Positions 39,143-47,551 of a DNA stretch of 64,000 nucleotides are shown piece by piece. The notes under the pieces are model-generated. The model was not told the origin of the DNA, ran no database searches, and was given only the letters and a program-made list of their open reading frames with translations. The stretch is from NCBI GenBank assembly GCA_019459085.1, contig JAIBEW010000007.1, positions 47,069-111,068 on the forward strand. Reading direction: 5' to 3'. The DNA is from Kaistella sp. (GTDB lineage Bacteria; Bacteroidota; Bacteroidia; Flavobacteriales; Weeksellaceae). The translations under genes and the position numbers were made by a program. Every line of letters begins with the position of its first letter. Positions within the stretch are counted from its first letter, which is position 1.

Positions 39143-40072
39143 ATGAAACCGACCGCCGAAATTTATTCAAATCTGATCAAAACCAAAGCCACGAAGTTTG
39201 GTTTCAACGGCTGTGGCATTTCCCGTGCGGGTTTTCTGGAAGAAGAGGCAAGACCGCTCGAAAACTGGCTCAGGAATAATTTTAACGGCGAGATGGCTTA
39301 CATGGAAAATCATTTCGATAAAAGACTGAATCCTCAGGTTCTTGTGGAAGGATCAAAATCCGTTATTTCGCTTTCCTATAATTATTTGCCCGAACAGGAA
39401 CTGCCGGCTCTGGAACATTTTAAAATCTCGAAATATGCCTATGGCCAGGATTATCATGAAATTCTGAAGGAAATTCTGGCGGAAATGGTTGCGGAACTGA
39501 AGGAAGAAATCGGTGACTTTGAATGCCGTGTTTTTGTAGATTCGGCGCCGGTTCTTGAAAGAAGCTGGGCCCGAAAATCGGGAATTGGCTGGGTTGGGAA
39601 AAATGCCAATTTAATCACCAGACAGAACGGCTCTTTTTATTTTCTGGCCGAAATCATCTGCGATCTCGAACTACAGGAAGATTATCCGACAACCGACCAT
39701 TGCGGAACCTGCCGAAAATGCATTGATGCATGTCCGACTCAGGCCATTGTTTCAGACAAAATCATTGACGGGAGCAAATGCATTTCTTACGCGACCATTG
39801 AACTGAAAAATGAAATTCCGGATTCTTTCACTGATAAAATGGAGGACTGGATGTTCGGCTGCGATATCTGTCAGGATGTGTGTCCGTGGAACCGCTTTTC
39901 TGCTCCACATCAACAGGAAAAATTCAAACCGAATTCATTCCTCTTGAATTATGGAAAAGAAGACTGGAAAATGCTGACTCAGGAACTTTTCTCTGAAATT
40001 TTCAGAAAGTCGCCAGTAAAACGGACGAAGTTTGCAGGTCTGAAAAGAAATATAGAATTTTTGGGTAAGTAA
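39143..40072 (+). CDS. queG: Epoxyqueuosine reductase
   Basis: 309 residues, matching QueG in length. The N-terminal cobalamin-binding part includes EARPLENWL and [22 protein letters not shown]. Two 4Fe-4S motifs follow: [12 protein letters not shown] (~190) and [11 protein letters not shown] (~245). QueG reduces epoxyqueuosine to queuosine in tRNA (wobble position of Asp, Asn, His, Tyr tRNAs), using B12 and Fe-S clusters. The C-terminus lacks the HEAT-like tail seen in some longer homologues. Confidence 0.95.
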   Translation: MKPTAEIYSNLIKTKATKFGFNGCGISRAGFLEEEARPLENWLRNNFNGEMAYMENHFDKRLNPQVLVEGSKSVISLSYNYLPEQELPALEHFKISKYAYGQDYHEILKEILAEMVAELKEEIGDFECRVFVDSAPVLERSWARKSGIGWVGKNANLITRQNGSFYFLAEIICDLELQEDYPTTDHCGTCRKCIDACPTQAIVSDKIIDGSKCISYATIELKNEIPDSFTDKMEDWMFGCDICQDVCPWNRFSAPHQQEKFKPNSFLLNYGKEDWKMLTQELFSEIFRKSPVKRTKFAGLKRNIEFLGK

Positions 40073-40379
40073 TGCCGTTCGGAAAATGGCTTTCCAAACT
40101 TTAAGGAGGAATTGTACCGTGCCTTAAGATTTAAAAATCAAGGCTTTAAAAAAATAAAATCAAAATGTTGAGCTAAAAAAACGGATTTTCAGGAAAATTC
40201 CGGAAAACTAACGTCTTTTTTGGTTCCTTTTCGGCGCCACTTTTACTCTGATCTTAAATCTTTTTGATGATTTGGATGTTTTTGGCATATATCCTTGTGG
40301 TTTCGCAAATAAATGTAGAAATATTATTTCAATTAAACCGGCATCTTCATAAAAATTTAATGTTATTTTTTTAATACAT
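40073..40379. other. Intergenic region between queG and the DUF2459 gene
   Basis: About 300 bp of AT-rich sequence. The only coding candidate I see is a 26-codon basic minus-strand ORF (40208-40288). The last bases hold TACATTTG (40375-40382), a -7-like box just before the DUF2459 start. Confidence 0.4.
40208..40288 (-). CDS. Candidate small, highly basic protein (26 aa)
   Basis: ATG at 40288 gives MPKTSKSSKRFKIRVKVAPK followed by a basic tail (RNQKRR) and stop. Eleven of 26 residues are Lys or Arg. Such tiny basic proteins are typical of ribosomal or nucleic-acid-binding peptides, but I cannot assign a family. Upstream on the minus strand is TTTATTTG, one mismatch from the -7 consensus, about 20 bp before the ATG. 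It could equally be a chance ORF. Confidence 0.4.
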   Translation of the reverse strand: MPKTSKSSKRFKIRVKVAPKRNQKRR

Positions 40380-40385
40380 TTGAAA

Positions 40386-41063
40386 ATGAAGAAAATCTTT
40401 CTTGTGATCCTCAAAACGCTAGGCGCCATCGTTGCCGTTGTCGTGTTTTATTTAATCTGCGGCTTTTTAATTCCCTATATCAGAGTACCTGAAGAAGAGG
40501 TGAGCCAACCAGAAACGGTTACCGCTTATATCCTGACCAACGGCGTTCATACCGATCTGGTGGTGCCGGTAAAATCTGCACAAATGGACTGGAGCAAAGA
40601 GATCCTTTTTGAAAATACGCTTTCAAAAAGAAATGATTTCAAGTACCTCTCAATCGGGTGGGGCGACAAAGGTTTTTATCTGGATACGCCAACCTGGGCC
40701 GAACTGAAAGTTTCTACGGCCTTCAATGCCGCGTTCTGGCTAAGTGAATCGGCGATGCACTGCACTTTTTACGATACAATGACCGAAGGTGAAGACTGTA
40801 AAAAACTCACGCTTACGAAGGAGCAATATCAGGAACTCATAACGTTTATCCGCGATAAATTCGACCGCGATTCCAACGGTCAGCCCATCCTCATCAAAAC
40901 GGATGCAGTTTATGGGAAAAATGATGCTTTTTATGACGCAAAAGGCCGCTACAGTTTCCTGAATACCTGCAATACCTGGACGAATGACGGACTGAAAGCT
41001 GCGGGCCAGAAAGCCGCGCTCTGGACGCCTTCTGACATCGGAATTTTTCTGCATTACAAATAA
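40386..41063 (+). CDS. DUF2459 / TIGR02117 family membrane-anchored protein
   Basis: Start taken at ATG 40386 (MKKIFLVILKTLG), two codons after an in-frame TTG. 225 residues: one N-terminal membrane segment (~8-30), then an extracytoplasmic domain with TNGVHTDLVVPVK, SIGWGDKGFYLDTPTW and the C-terminal NTCNTWTNDGLKAAG. This pattern (G/H-rich, conserved Cys-Asn-Thr-Trp) is that of DUF2459, whose members are predicted to be cysteine-peptidase-like but have no proven activity. It stands alone, convergent with the YceI operon. Confidence 0.8.
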   Translation: MKKIFLVILKTLGAIVAVVVFYLICGFLIPYIRVPEEEVSQPETVTAYILTNGVHTDLVVPVKSAQMDWSKEILFENTLSKRNDFKYLSIGWGDKGFYLDTPTWAELKVSTAFNAAFWLSESAMHCTFYDTMTEGEDCKKLTLTKEQYQELITFIRDKFDRDSNGQPILIKTDAVYGKNDAFYDAKGRYSFLNTCNTWTNDGLKAAGQKAALWTPSDIGIFLHYK

Positions 41064-41086
41064 AAAACTCCCTTTTCAGGGAGTTC
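41064..41086 (-). terminator. Terminator of the YceI-porin-YceI operon
   Basis: AACTCCCT, 4-base loop, AGGGAGTT with a T-run only on the minus strand, so it fits the minus-strand operon ending at 41144. Confidence 0.75.
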
Positions 41087-41143
41087 AACATCATTTAAAA
41101 AAAATATGAAAAATTTAACCTCTGATGTTTAAAGTTTTGAAGG

Positions 41144-41653
41144 TTAATCTTCAGTTGCCAGGCTGAACACGAGGTCCAGATCATCCTTTACATACACCGC
41201 GCCACCCATTTTTTTTGGTGCTTTAATATTGAAATCCGAGAATTTCAGTCTTTTGTTTCCAACGAGGCTGTTGTTGTGGGAAGTGAATTCAATTGTATAT
41301 TTTTTGGTTACCGTCATCATTTTAACCTCTACCACTGCTGCATACTTATTGGAAACCGTTTTGTTGAAATGAACGAACCGGATGCTGAGGTGGGGAAACT
41401 TTTCTGAATGTAAGGTTTTTTTGAAATCTGAAGTCATCATTTTATTCCGGCAGTCAAAATCTTCAACTTTCAGAATCACATTGGGTAGCTGTTTTTCTTT
41501 GAAGGAATAAGAGTTGCCGGAGTTCGTGAAACTGCTGTTGGTGCATTTGAAGGTATTTACATTGGTCCATCCGTTAATCTCCACACCGTTTTTCTGGGAA
41601 AGTAAAGAAATACTCATGCAAAAAAGAAGCAGAATGGTGATTAAAGTTTTCAT
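41144..41653 (-). CDS. YceI-like secreted protein, distal gene of the operon
   Basis: 169 residues, signal peptide ~1-19. The body (VNTFKCTNSSFT, LKVEDFDCRNKMMTSDFKKTLHSEKFPHLSIRF) matches the YceI lipocalin-like fold, which binds long isoprenoid or similar lipids in the periplasm. Two Cys (CTNS and DCRNK) may be disulfide-bonded. It is more divergent than the upstream YceI gene. It lies 59 bp after the porin gene with a hairpin between them, so its expression may be lower than that of the first two genes. Confidence 0.75.
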   Translation of the reverse strand: MKTLITILLLFCMSISLLSQKNGVEINGWTNVNTFKCTNSSFTNSGNSYSFKEKQLPNVILKVEDFDCRNKMMTSDFKKTLHSEKFPHLSIRFVHFNKTVSNKYAAVVEVKMMTVTKKYTIEFTSHNNSLVGNKRLKFSDFNIKAPKKMGGAVYVKDDLDLVFSLATED

Positions 41654-41664
41654 AATAGGAAGGT

Positions 41665-41692
41665 GAAAAAAGGGGCCGGAGCCAGCCCCTTC
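41665..41692 (-). terminator. Attenuator-like hairpin between porin and second YceI
   Basis: On the minus strand AAGGGGC, loop, GCCCCTTTTTT: a strong stem with T-run directly after the porin stop (41713). It may terminate part of the transcription before the second YceI gene. Confidence 0.65.
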
Positions 41693-41712
41693 TGATTAAA
41701 TTTGAATGAAAG

Positions 41713-43047
41713 TTAGAAACCAATGGTTGCTTCAAGCATCAGACCATTAAATTTCCCTCCATTGAGTGCACTGGTTGCTCCCCAAACTGCATCATTATTG
41801 TATTTTTGAGAAACGTATTCTACTTTTGCAAGAATGTTTTTAGTCATGAACCAACCACCTGCAATGTTGAACCGGTCGATTTTTCTTTCTGCAGAAACGT
41901 CATCATCTTTACCGCTGATGGTGTTGTATCTTCCACCTAAGTAAAACTGTTCCTTATTTCCGAATCGGTAAAGCAGTTCCCCTGCAAGTTGGGTATATGA
42001 ACCATCAGTGTCTCTCATCTTCAAGCCGCTGGCTTTGTTTCCGGTTACATATTCATAGGCTCCGAAGAATTCCAAACCTTGATATTTGATAAACGGATTC
42101 ACCTGAAATGCTTTCATTTTTTTGAAACCCGGGTTAAATCTTCCGGTGGCCTGATTGCTGGTTCCCATCGCATCATTCTGGGTTAATAGAACGTAGTAGT
42201 ATCTTGAACCGCCTCTGTCGGAACCGTAAAGATAGCCACCTGTACTCAATCCATTGGTCTGGATGAAGGATCCGGTCAATCTTACTCTAAGGTCCGGACT
42301 CATCTGTTTGTCATATCCTAATTTGGCATATACTGAAGGAGAGTTCCAGTTGGTGTCTTTTACGGCAGTTTGATTCAGTTTCCCGTTTGAAACGCCAAGC
42401 ATTCCTATGAAATTGTTATAGAATAAATAACCTTCACCGAAAGCTTCAGTAGAGAAACTATCCATAATGAAGTTTCCTACGAATGGGTTATTGATGGTTT
42501 CGGCATTATCACTTCTTCTGAAATGGTAATCACCGTAGTTAATTTCGTCCATCCCCACTTTTACTCTCGCATATTTCATTATGTTGGACATAAATCCCGG
42601 AGAAACAAAATCGAGATTATCGATCTGAATATAACCGCCTTTCACCCATGCTTCATTGTGATGACGTGCAGAGAGGTAAGTTCTTAAATGCATTTTAACC
42701 CCTTTTGCCAGGTAGGCATTTATATCCAAATTGGCTGTCGGAAGGTTGAAATCACTACCCAGTTCACGGAGTGTATTTGGGGTTGCAGTTCCTGTTACCA
42801 CACCAAGGGAAGTGGCTTCAGTAGAATGATCCAGTGCCTGGAACTGTAAAGCGAAATCGCCGCCAACCGATACTTTTACACCGTCATATTCGGGAGCTTC
42901 AATTTTAGGGTCTTCAAAAATGTTTCGTGAGGATTTTTCAGGAGCAAGATAATCTCTTAATGTTGAAGAATTGTCCTGAGCGTTCATCAGGTTTGCACCC
43001 AAGAACAGTACTGCAAGCGCTGACGCTTTGATTAACATAGTTTTCAT
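41713..43047 (-). CDS. Outer-membrane beta-barrel porin-like protein
   Basis: 444 residues. Signal peptide ~1-23 (ending LMNAQ). The chain alternates beta strands and ends in a C-terminal Phe (LMLEATIGF), typical of outer-membrane barrels. Regions such as VKVGMDEINYGDYHFRRSDNAE and GFKKMKAFQVNPFIKYQGLEFFGAYEY suggest a porin of the OprP/phosphate-selective or related type, but specificity cannot be fixed. It sits between two YceI genes in an operon, so it may take up or handle the ligand or stress signal bound by those proteins. Confidence 0.78.
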   Translation of the reverse strand: MKTMLIKASALAVLFLGANLMNAQDNSSTLRDYLAPEKSSRNIFEDPKIEAPEYDGVKVSVGGDFALQFQALDHSTEATSLGVVTGTATPNTLRELGSDFNLPTANLDINAYLAKGVKMHLRTYLSARHHNEAWVKGGYIQIDNLDFVSPGFMSNIMKYARVKVGMDEINYGDYHFRRSDNAETINNPFVGNFIMDSFSTEAFGEGYLFYNNFIGMLGVSNGKLNQTAVKDTNWNSPSVYAKLGYDKQMSPDLRVRLTGSFIQTNGLSTGGYLYGSDRGGSRYYYVLLTQNDAMGTSNQATGRFNPGFKKMKAFQVNPFIKYQGLEFFGAYEYVTGNKASGLKMRDTDGSYTQLAGELLYRFGNKEQFYLGGRYNTISGKDDDVSAERKIDRFNIAGGWFMTKNILAKVEYVSQKYNNDAVWGATSALNGGKFNGLMLEATIGF

Positions 43048-43076
43048 ATTTTTAATATTTAAAGGTTTTTAAAAAT

Positions 43077-43607
43077 TTAATTAGCAGTCATGGTGACGTG
43101 GACGGTAATGGCATCGCCGGTGCGCACTCCCAAAAAACCGGGAGTTTCCATCCCAAAATCCGACATTTTCATCTCTTCTGTCGCGCTGATATGGTAAGAA
43201 TTGCCGTTTTTAATAACACTCACAGGCAGCGAAACTGATTTGGTCATTCCTGCGATACTGAGTTTACCGGATAATGTGCTTTTGCCTACGTTAAGTGATC
43301 CGGCAGTAAAAGAAATGTTCGGATTTTTATCAGCTTTTAAGGCATGATACGCTTTGTTGTCCATTATTTTTCCTTTTTTGCTTTTCAAATTTTTGGCAGC
43401 CATTAAGAATTTTACATTGGTAATGGTATTTCCGCTAACGGTACCGGAAAAGGTAGCTGTATTGGAAGTCATCGTCCAGTCGTGCATTGGGGAAGTGCCG
43501 CTTACCGTAACTGTGGCTGATTTACCGCTGATATTCTGTGCGGAAACCAGCCCGCTGATAAGTCCGATGGTCAGCGCCAAAATTTTAAAGGTTGTGAAAT
43601 TTTTCAT
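43077..43607 (-). CDS. YceI-family periplasmic protein, first gene of the operon
   Basis: 176 residues, signal peptide ~1-23 (ending VSAQ). Canonical YceI features: TVSGTSPMHDWTMTSNTATFSG, MDNKAYHALKADKNPNISF and MKMSDFGMETPGFLG. YceI proteins are lipocalin-like barrels that bind isoprenoids and are often induced by stress. 29 bp separate it from the porin gene. A -33/-7 promoter and an upstream palindrome lie ahead of it. Confidence 0.92.
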   Translation of the reverse strand: MKNFTTFKILALTIGLISGLVSAQNISGKSATVTVSGTSPMHDWTMTSNTATFSGTVSGNTITNVKFLMAAKNLKSKKGKIMDNKAYHALKADKNPNISFTAGSLNVGKSTLSGKLSIAGMTKSVSLPVSVIKNGNSYHISATEEMKMSDFGMETPGFLGVRTGDAITVHVTMTAN

Positions 43608-43650
43608 CTTTTTAAATTTAGAGGTTAGTATTGTTTCAAATTTTCTAAGA

Positions 43651-43682
43651 CAAAGTTACATCTGCAATTGTTAAATCAGCAA
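43651..43682 (-). promoter_or_regulatory. Promoter of the YceI operon
   Basis: On the minus strand TTG (43680-43682) and TAACTTTG (43651-43658), an exact TAnnTTTG with 21 bp spacing. It leaves a leader of about 40 bp before the ATG. Confidence 0.6.
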
Positions 43683-43713
43683 TTTTTCCTTTAAAAATTA
43701 TATGAGATATGTC

Positions 43714-43747
43714 TTAATTACATATTTAATATTAGATATGTAATTAA
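43714..43747. promoter_or_regulatory. Palindromic operator candidate upstream of the YceI promoter
   Basis: TTAATTACATAT (43714-43725) and ATATGTAATTAA (43736-43747), perfectly inverted with a 10-bp spacer (34 bp in total). It lies about 32 bp beyond the -33 box, an activator-like position. No T-run, so it is not a terminator. Confidence 0.5.
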
Positions 43748-43936
43748 ATCACTGTATTATTAAATTATACGTAATTAATTCAGTTTATATGAATGGTTAA
43801 AGGAAGAGTAAGCGATTAATGTTAAATTCTGTTAAATTCTTCATTATCCACACTTTGACGAATATCATGTAAAAGACTGATAATGAATGAAAAAAAAGAA
43901 GTATTTTATCACTGAACCGTGACAGTAGAGAATAAA

Positions 43937-43964
43937 AAAACCTCTGAAATTATTCAGAGGTTTT
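43937..43964 (-). terminator. Terminator of tRNA-Leu
   Basis: On the minus strand AACCTCTGAA, TAAT loop, TTCAGAGGTT and T-run, immediately after the CCA end. Confidence 0.85.
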
Positions 43965-44048
43965 GGTACCCGGTGCCGGAATCGAACCGGCACACCTTGC
44001 GGTACTAGAGTTTGAGTCTAGCGCGTCTACCAATTCCGCCAACCGGGC
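43964..44048 (-). tRNA. tRNA-Leu (anticodon CAA)
   Basis: 85-nt type II tRNA with encoded CCA (43964-43966). Acceptor GCCCGGT pairs with ACCGGGT; the D-arm contains GGAATTGGTAGAC; anticodon stem CTAGA/TCTAG with loop CTCAAAC gives anticodon CAA (reads UUG); a long variable arm (TACCGCAAGGTG) and T-arm with GTTCGATTC follow. Two features (long variable arm and D-loop) identify leucine. Confidence 0.95.
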
Positions 44049-44115
44049 ATTTTTTGGTGGTGCAAATATAGAATTAATTTTTACTTCCTAAAAATTTTTC
44101 TTTGTTTTCTGAAAA

Positions 44116-44880
44116 TTAAAAGTCGATTTCGAGTCCGTCCCACGCCATATGAACATTTTCAGGAAGTTCTTTTTCGGTCATGTCCTGCAGTCCCATTTCA
44201 TGGGAAATATGGGTGAGGTATAATTTTTTCGGTTTAAGTTCCTCAAAAAGTTGCAGCACATCAGGTAGAATGAAATGAGCCGGATGGGGTCTTTCTTTAC
44301 GGAGACAGTTTAAAACCAGATATTCCAGATCTCTGAGTTTTTCTTTTTCAATCTCAGCAATTGCACTGGCATCGGTGATATAGGCGAAATCTTTAAATCT
44401 GAATCCCAATACAGTTATTCGGTTATGCATCACTTCAACCGGAATAATCTCTGTATCCAGTAAATTGAATTTTTCTGTGATTTCAACGAGTTCAAACCGT
44501 GGCGCTCCAGGATATTTCTCATCTGCAAAGGCGTAAGGGAAACGTTCCATCACCTCTTTTCCGACTCTTTTATGGCAGAAGAGTGGCATCTCTTTATTTT
44601 GTCTGAATATCAAAGGTCGCATATCATCGAGTCCGATGACATGATCATTGTGTTCATGGGTAAGAAGCACGGCATCCACGTGTTCTTCCTGATTCTGAAG
44701 CATCTGCATGCGGAAATCCGGTCCGCAGTCGATGAGGATTTTTGCTCCTTTTTCAGTAGTGACCAATGCCGAAGAACGAAAACGCCGGTCTTTCGGGTTT
44801 TGCGATTTGCAGACTCTGCATTTGCAGCCGATTACGGGAACGCCCTGCGAAGTTCCGGTGCCTAAAAATTTCAACTTCAT
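44116..44880 (-). CDS. MBL-fold metallohydrolase (PhnP-like)
   Basis: 254 residues. Metallo-beta-lactamase motifs: THEHNDH (HxHxDH, ~80), then AYITDASAIAEIEK (D/H) and LTHISHEMG near the C-terminus. The N-terminal GTGTSQGVPVIGCKCRVC with a CxC(xx)C cluster resembles PhnP and related cyclic-phosphate phosphodiesterases. Substrate is not known. It is divergent from the gene at 44934 with 53 bp between. Confidence 0.88.
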   Translation of the reverse strand: MKLKFLGTGTSQGVPVIGCKCRVCKSQNPKDRRFRSSALVTTEKGAKILIDCGPDFRMQMLQNQEEHVDAVLLTHEHNDHVIGLDDMRPLIFRQNKEMPLFCHKRVGKEVMERFPYAFADEKYPGAPRFELVEITEKFNLLDTEIIPVEVMHNRITVLGFRFKDFAYITDASAIAEIEKEKLRDLEYLVLNCLRKERPHPAHFILPDVLQLFEELKPKKLYLTHISHEMGLQDMTEKELPENVHMAWDGLEIDF

Positions 44881-44933
44881 TTTTTTGAGGTTGGGTTTAA
44901 TTTTGGTAAATTTACAAAAAATTAGAATCGCCT

Positions 44934-46364
44934 GTGATCAATCAGAAATTAACACCCAAACAGAAAGCGCTAGCAATCAATTTGGATCAAAATATTTACG
45001 GGACTTTTGCAGAAATTGGTGCCGGTCAGGAAACGGTCCGTCATTTTTTCAGGGCAGGAGGGGCTTCGCAGACCATTGCAAAAGCCATGTCGGCTTATGA
45101 TAAGGAATTCAGTAATGCTATTTACGGCAAAGAGTTCAAAAACCGATACGTGAGCCAAAACCGTCTTCGGAAAATGCTCCGTTATGAAGTTTCCCTGATT
45201 GAAGAACGCCTTTCGAGAGAGGCAACTCCCGGAAGAAAGTTTTTTTCCTATGCCAATACGGTAACCACGATTAATTTCGATAAAACCATGCTGGGTCACG
45301 GCTGGGTGGGAATCAGATTCCAGCTCGATGAGCATGAAGATTACAACGAAATTGTCCTTCACGTTAAATTCAAGGAAAATGATGCGACGCTTCAGCAGGA
45401 AACACTCGGAAGCCTTGGAGTAAACCTGATTTACGGCGCCTTTCATTATTCCGACAATCCGAGAAAACTCATCGAATCGCTTTATGATGATGTAGCGATT
45501 GATAATATCGAAATTGATATGATCGATTTCAACGGTCCTGCGTTCTGCTATGTTGATAACCGTCTCATGAGTTTACAGCTTGTGAAAAACGGAATGACCG
45601 ATGCGGTAATTTTTAATCCGCAGGGCAACAATATGCTTCCGGCCGATATTCTTTACAAGAAAAATATTTTTGCGGTAAGAGGAAGTTTCCGTCCGGTAAC
45701 GCTCGTGAACATCGATATGTTCGAAAACGGTCTTGAGATGTTCCTGAAAGATGCCGAATGTGAAGTGGAAAACACCGAGGTGCTTTTTGAAATCACCATT
45801 TCCAACCTTCGGGCATCCGGTGATATTGATGAAAGGGATTTCCTGGACCGGGTAGATGTTCTTGCTAAGCTTGGATACACGGTGATTATTTCCAATTTCT
45901 CGGAATATTACCGCCTTATTGATTATTTTGCGCATTACACCTCGCAGAAAATTGGCGTGGCAATGGGCGTTAATAACCTTTTGATGGTGTTTGATGAGTC
46001 TTACTATAAAAATCTGTCAGGCGGAATCCTCGAAGCGTTCGGGAAATTCTTCCGTCAGGATATGAGGGTGTACCTTTATCCTTACAAGGATCCTGTCACG
46101 CACCAATTCCTTACTTCTGAAAACCTTAAGGTAAGCGATAATCTGAAGGAACTGTACAAATATTTCAAACTCAACAAACGGATTCTGGACATCAAAAACT
46201 ACAATCCTAAACACGCTGAAATCTATTCCAGAGATATCCTGAACAAAATCGCAACACACGAAAAAGGCTGGGAAAACCAGATTCCGAAAGGCGTTGCCGA
46301 GATGATAAAGGAACGCGGAATGTTCGGGTACAAAGAAGAAGTAAAACTGAAAGAATTTACCTAA
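44934..46364 (+). CDS. Conserved unknown protein, 476 aa
   Basis: Starts with GTG at 44934; no upstream in-frame ATG was found. Length 476. I do not recognise a known domain: it is mostly soluble, with no signal peptide or transmembrane segment. It contains the strongly patterned phrases FAEIGAGQETVRHFFRAGGASQTIAKAM (N-terminus), YANTVTTINFD and DNIEIDMIDFNGPAF. Homologous Bacteroidota proteins are often annotated as nicotinate-nucleotide adenylyltransferase or TonB receptor by transfer; nothing in the sequence supports either. 12 bp separates it from the GAF/fRMsr gene, suggesting an operon. Confidence 0.75.
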   Translation: MINQKLTPKQKALAINLDQNIYGTFAEIGAGQETVRHFFRAGGASQTIAKAMSAYDKEFSNAIYGKEFKNRYVSQNRLRKMLRYEVSLIEERLSREATPGRKFFSYANTVTTINFDKTMLGHGWVGIRFQLDEHEDYNEIVLHVKFKENDATLQQETLGSLGVNLIYGAFHYSDNPRKLIESLYDDVAIDNIEIDMIDFNGPAFCYVDNRLMSLQLVKNGMTDAVIFNPQGNNMLPADILYKKNIFAVRGSFRPVTLVNIDMFENGLEMFLKDAECEVENTEVLFEITISNLRASGDIDERDFLDRVDVLAKLGYTVIISNFSEYYRLIDYFAHYTSQKIGVAMGVNNLLMVFDESYYKNLSGGILEAFGKFFRQDMRVYLYPYKDPVTHQFLTSENLKVSDNLKELYKYFKLNKRILDIKNYNPKHAEIYSRDILNKIATHEKGWENQIPKGVAEMIKERGMFGYKEEVKLKEFT

Positions 46365-46376
46365 AAAAACAAAAAA

Positions 46377-46826
46377 ATGTCTGAAATAAAGAAAAGGCTT
46401 TCCTCAATTCTTGATAGTCCTGCCCAAAATACGCAGGAGAAGCTTGAAAAAATCTGTCATCTGCTTGATCAGGAAATTCCTTATTTCAACTGGACCGGTT
46501 TTTATTTTAAAAACGGTAATAAAGAGGAACTGATTTTAGGACCTTATGTAGGTGCAAAGACCGATCACACCATCATTCCTTACGGAAAAGGGATTTGCGG
46601 ACAGGTAGCGGTGTCCAACGAGACTTTTGTTGTTCCTGACGTTCATGAACAGGACAATTACCTGAGCTGTTCCATCAATACAAAGGCTGAAATCGTGGTT
46701 CCGATCATTAAAAACGGCGAAAATATCGGTCAGATTGATATTGACTCCCATACCCTGAACCCATTTACTGCCGAAGACCGCGAAATGCTGGAATGGCTTT
46801 GTGAAAAAGTGGCTAAAATCCTATAG
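46377..46826 (+). CDS. GAF-domain free-methionine-R-sulfoxide reductase-like protein
   Basis: 149 residues, one GAF domain. Residues GKGICGQVA and DNYLSCSINTKAEIVVPI supply the two Cys seen in the fRMsr catalytic region; the third family Cys near residue 60 is not apparent (AKTDHTII is there instead). fRMsr reduces free methionine-(R)-sulfoxide, an oxidative-stress repair activity. The 3' end overlaps that of the convergent gene by 6 bp. Confidence 0.82.
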   Translation: MSEIKKRLSSILDSPAQNTQEKLEKICHLLDQEIPYFNWTGFYFKNGNKEELILGPYVGAKTDHTIIPYGKGICGQVAVSNETFVVPDVHEQDNYLSCSINTKAEIVVPIIKNGENIGQIDIDSHTLNPFTAEDREMLEWLCEKVAKIL

Positions 46827-47543
46827 ATTTTCCAACAAAGACCGGTAATAGGATGCCCATTTTACCAACGGAGTTCCGTACCACGAAAAAGCTTCCCCTT
46901 CAACCAATATGATTTTTGCTGAAGGAATTTCCTTCTGCAGTGCGGCAATGTGCTTTTCCCGGAACGGGAAAGGCTCTGATGAGAGCAGGATGTATTCTGC
47001 GGCCCGCATTTCTTCTGTGGAAACAACAGGATACCTTTTTTGGTTTTTGAAAATATTTTCGAAACCGAGGCGCTCCAGAATATGGTGAATAAACGTATCG
47101 TTTCCAACCGTCATATACGGATCTTTCCAGATCAGATACGCCGTATTTTTGGAAGGCCCCGTTGAGATATCTTCGAAGATGGTTCGTATTTCCTGAATAT
47201 AATTTTGTGCGATTTCCTTTCTGTTTAAACGAATTCCTAACTCCTGCAGAAAGTTTTCATTATCACTAAGATTTTTAATGTCGGTTAGCCAGACCTTAAA
47301 CTCTTTTGCGAATTCTTCAACCTGAAGTTTTTCATTCTCTTCTCTGTTAGCAATGATTAAATCCGGCTGTAAATTCCTGATTTTTTCCATGTTCAGGTTT
47401 TTTGTACCACCGATGACCGTGACTTTTTTAACCGAATGTTCAGGATGGATGCAGAATTTTGTCCTTCCGATGATTTCTGCATCCGTAAGACCGAAATCGA
47501 AAAGCGTTTCTGTAATGCTGGGAACCAGCGAGACGATTTTCAT
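46821..47543 (-). CDS. BtuF/TroA-like helical-backbone metal-receptor domain protein, cytoplasmic form
   Basis: 240 residues, beginning directly with MKIVSLVPSITETLFDFG, the N-terminal motif of BtuF-type ABC binding proteins. There is no signal peptide, so it lacks the export of a true periplasmic receptor. Further motifs are GGTKNLNMEKIRNLQPDLII and LIWKDPYMTVGNDTFIHHIL. Such soluble forms are common and of uncertain function. It lies 8 bp downstream of mgtE on the same strand. Confidence 0.8.
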   Translation of the reverse strand: MKIVSLVPSITETLFDFGLTDAEIIGRTKFCIHPEHSVKKVTVIGGTKNLNMEKIRNLQPDLIIANREENEKLQVEEFAKEFKVWLTDIKNLSDNENFLQELGIRLNRKEIAQNYIQEIRTIFEDISTGPSKNTAYLIWKDPYMTVGNDTFIHHILERLGFENIFKNQKRYPVVSTEEMRAAEYILLSSEPFPFREKHIAALQKEIPSAKIILVEGEAFSWYGTPLVKWASYYRSLLENL

Positions 47544-47551
47544 GAAAATTC

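Larger units (their letters stand above)
43608..43936. other. Regulatory intergenic region upstream of the YceI operon
   Basis: About 330 bp, strongly AT-rich, with no gene. It holds the YceI promoter, a 12-bp-arm palindrome and related half-sites (ATATGTNTTAATTA-type), then runs to the terminator of tRNA-Leu. Confidence 0.6.

Noticed and set aside
46821..47543. Cobalamin riboswitch controlling the BtuF-like gene
   Set aside because: The gene follows mgtE after only 8 bp and the mgtE leader is too short to hold a B12-box riboswitch.
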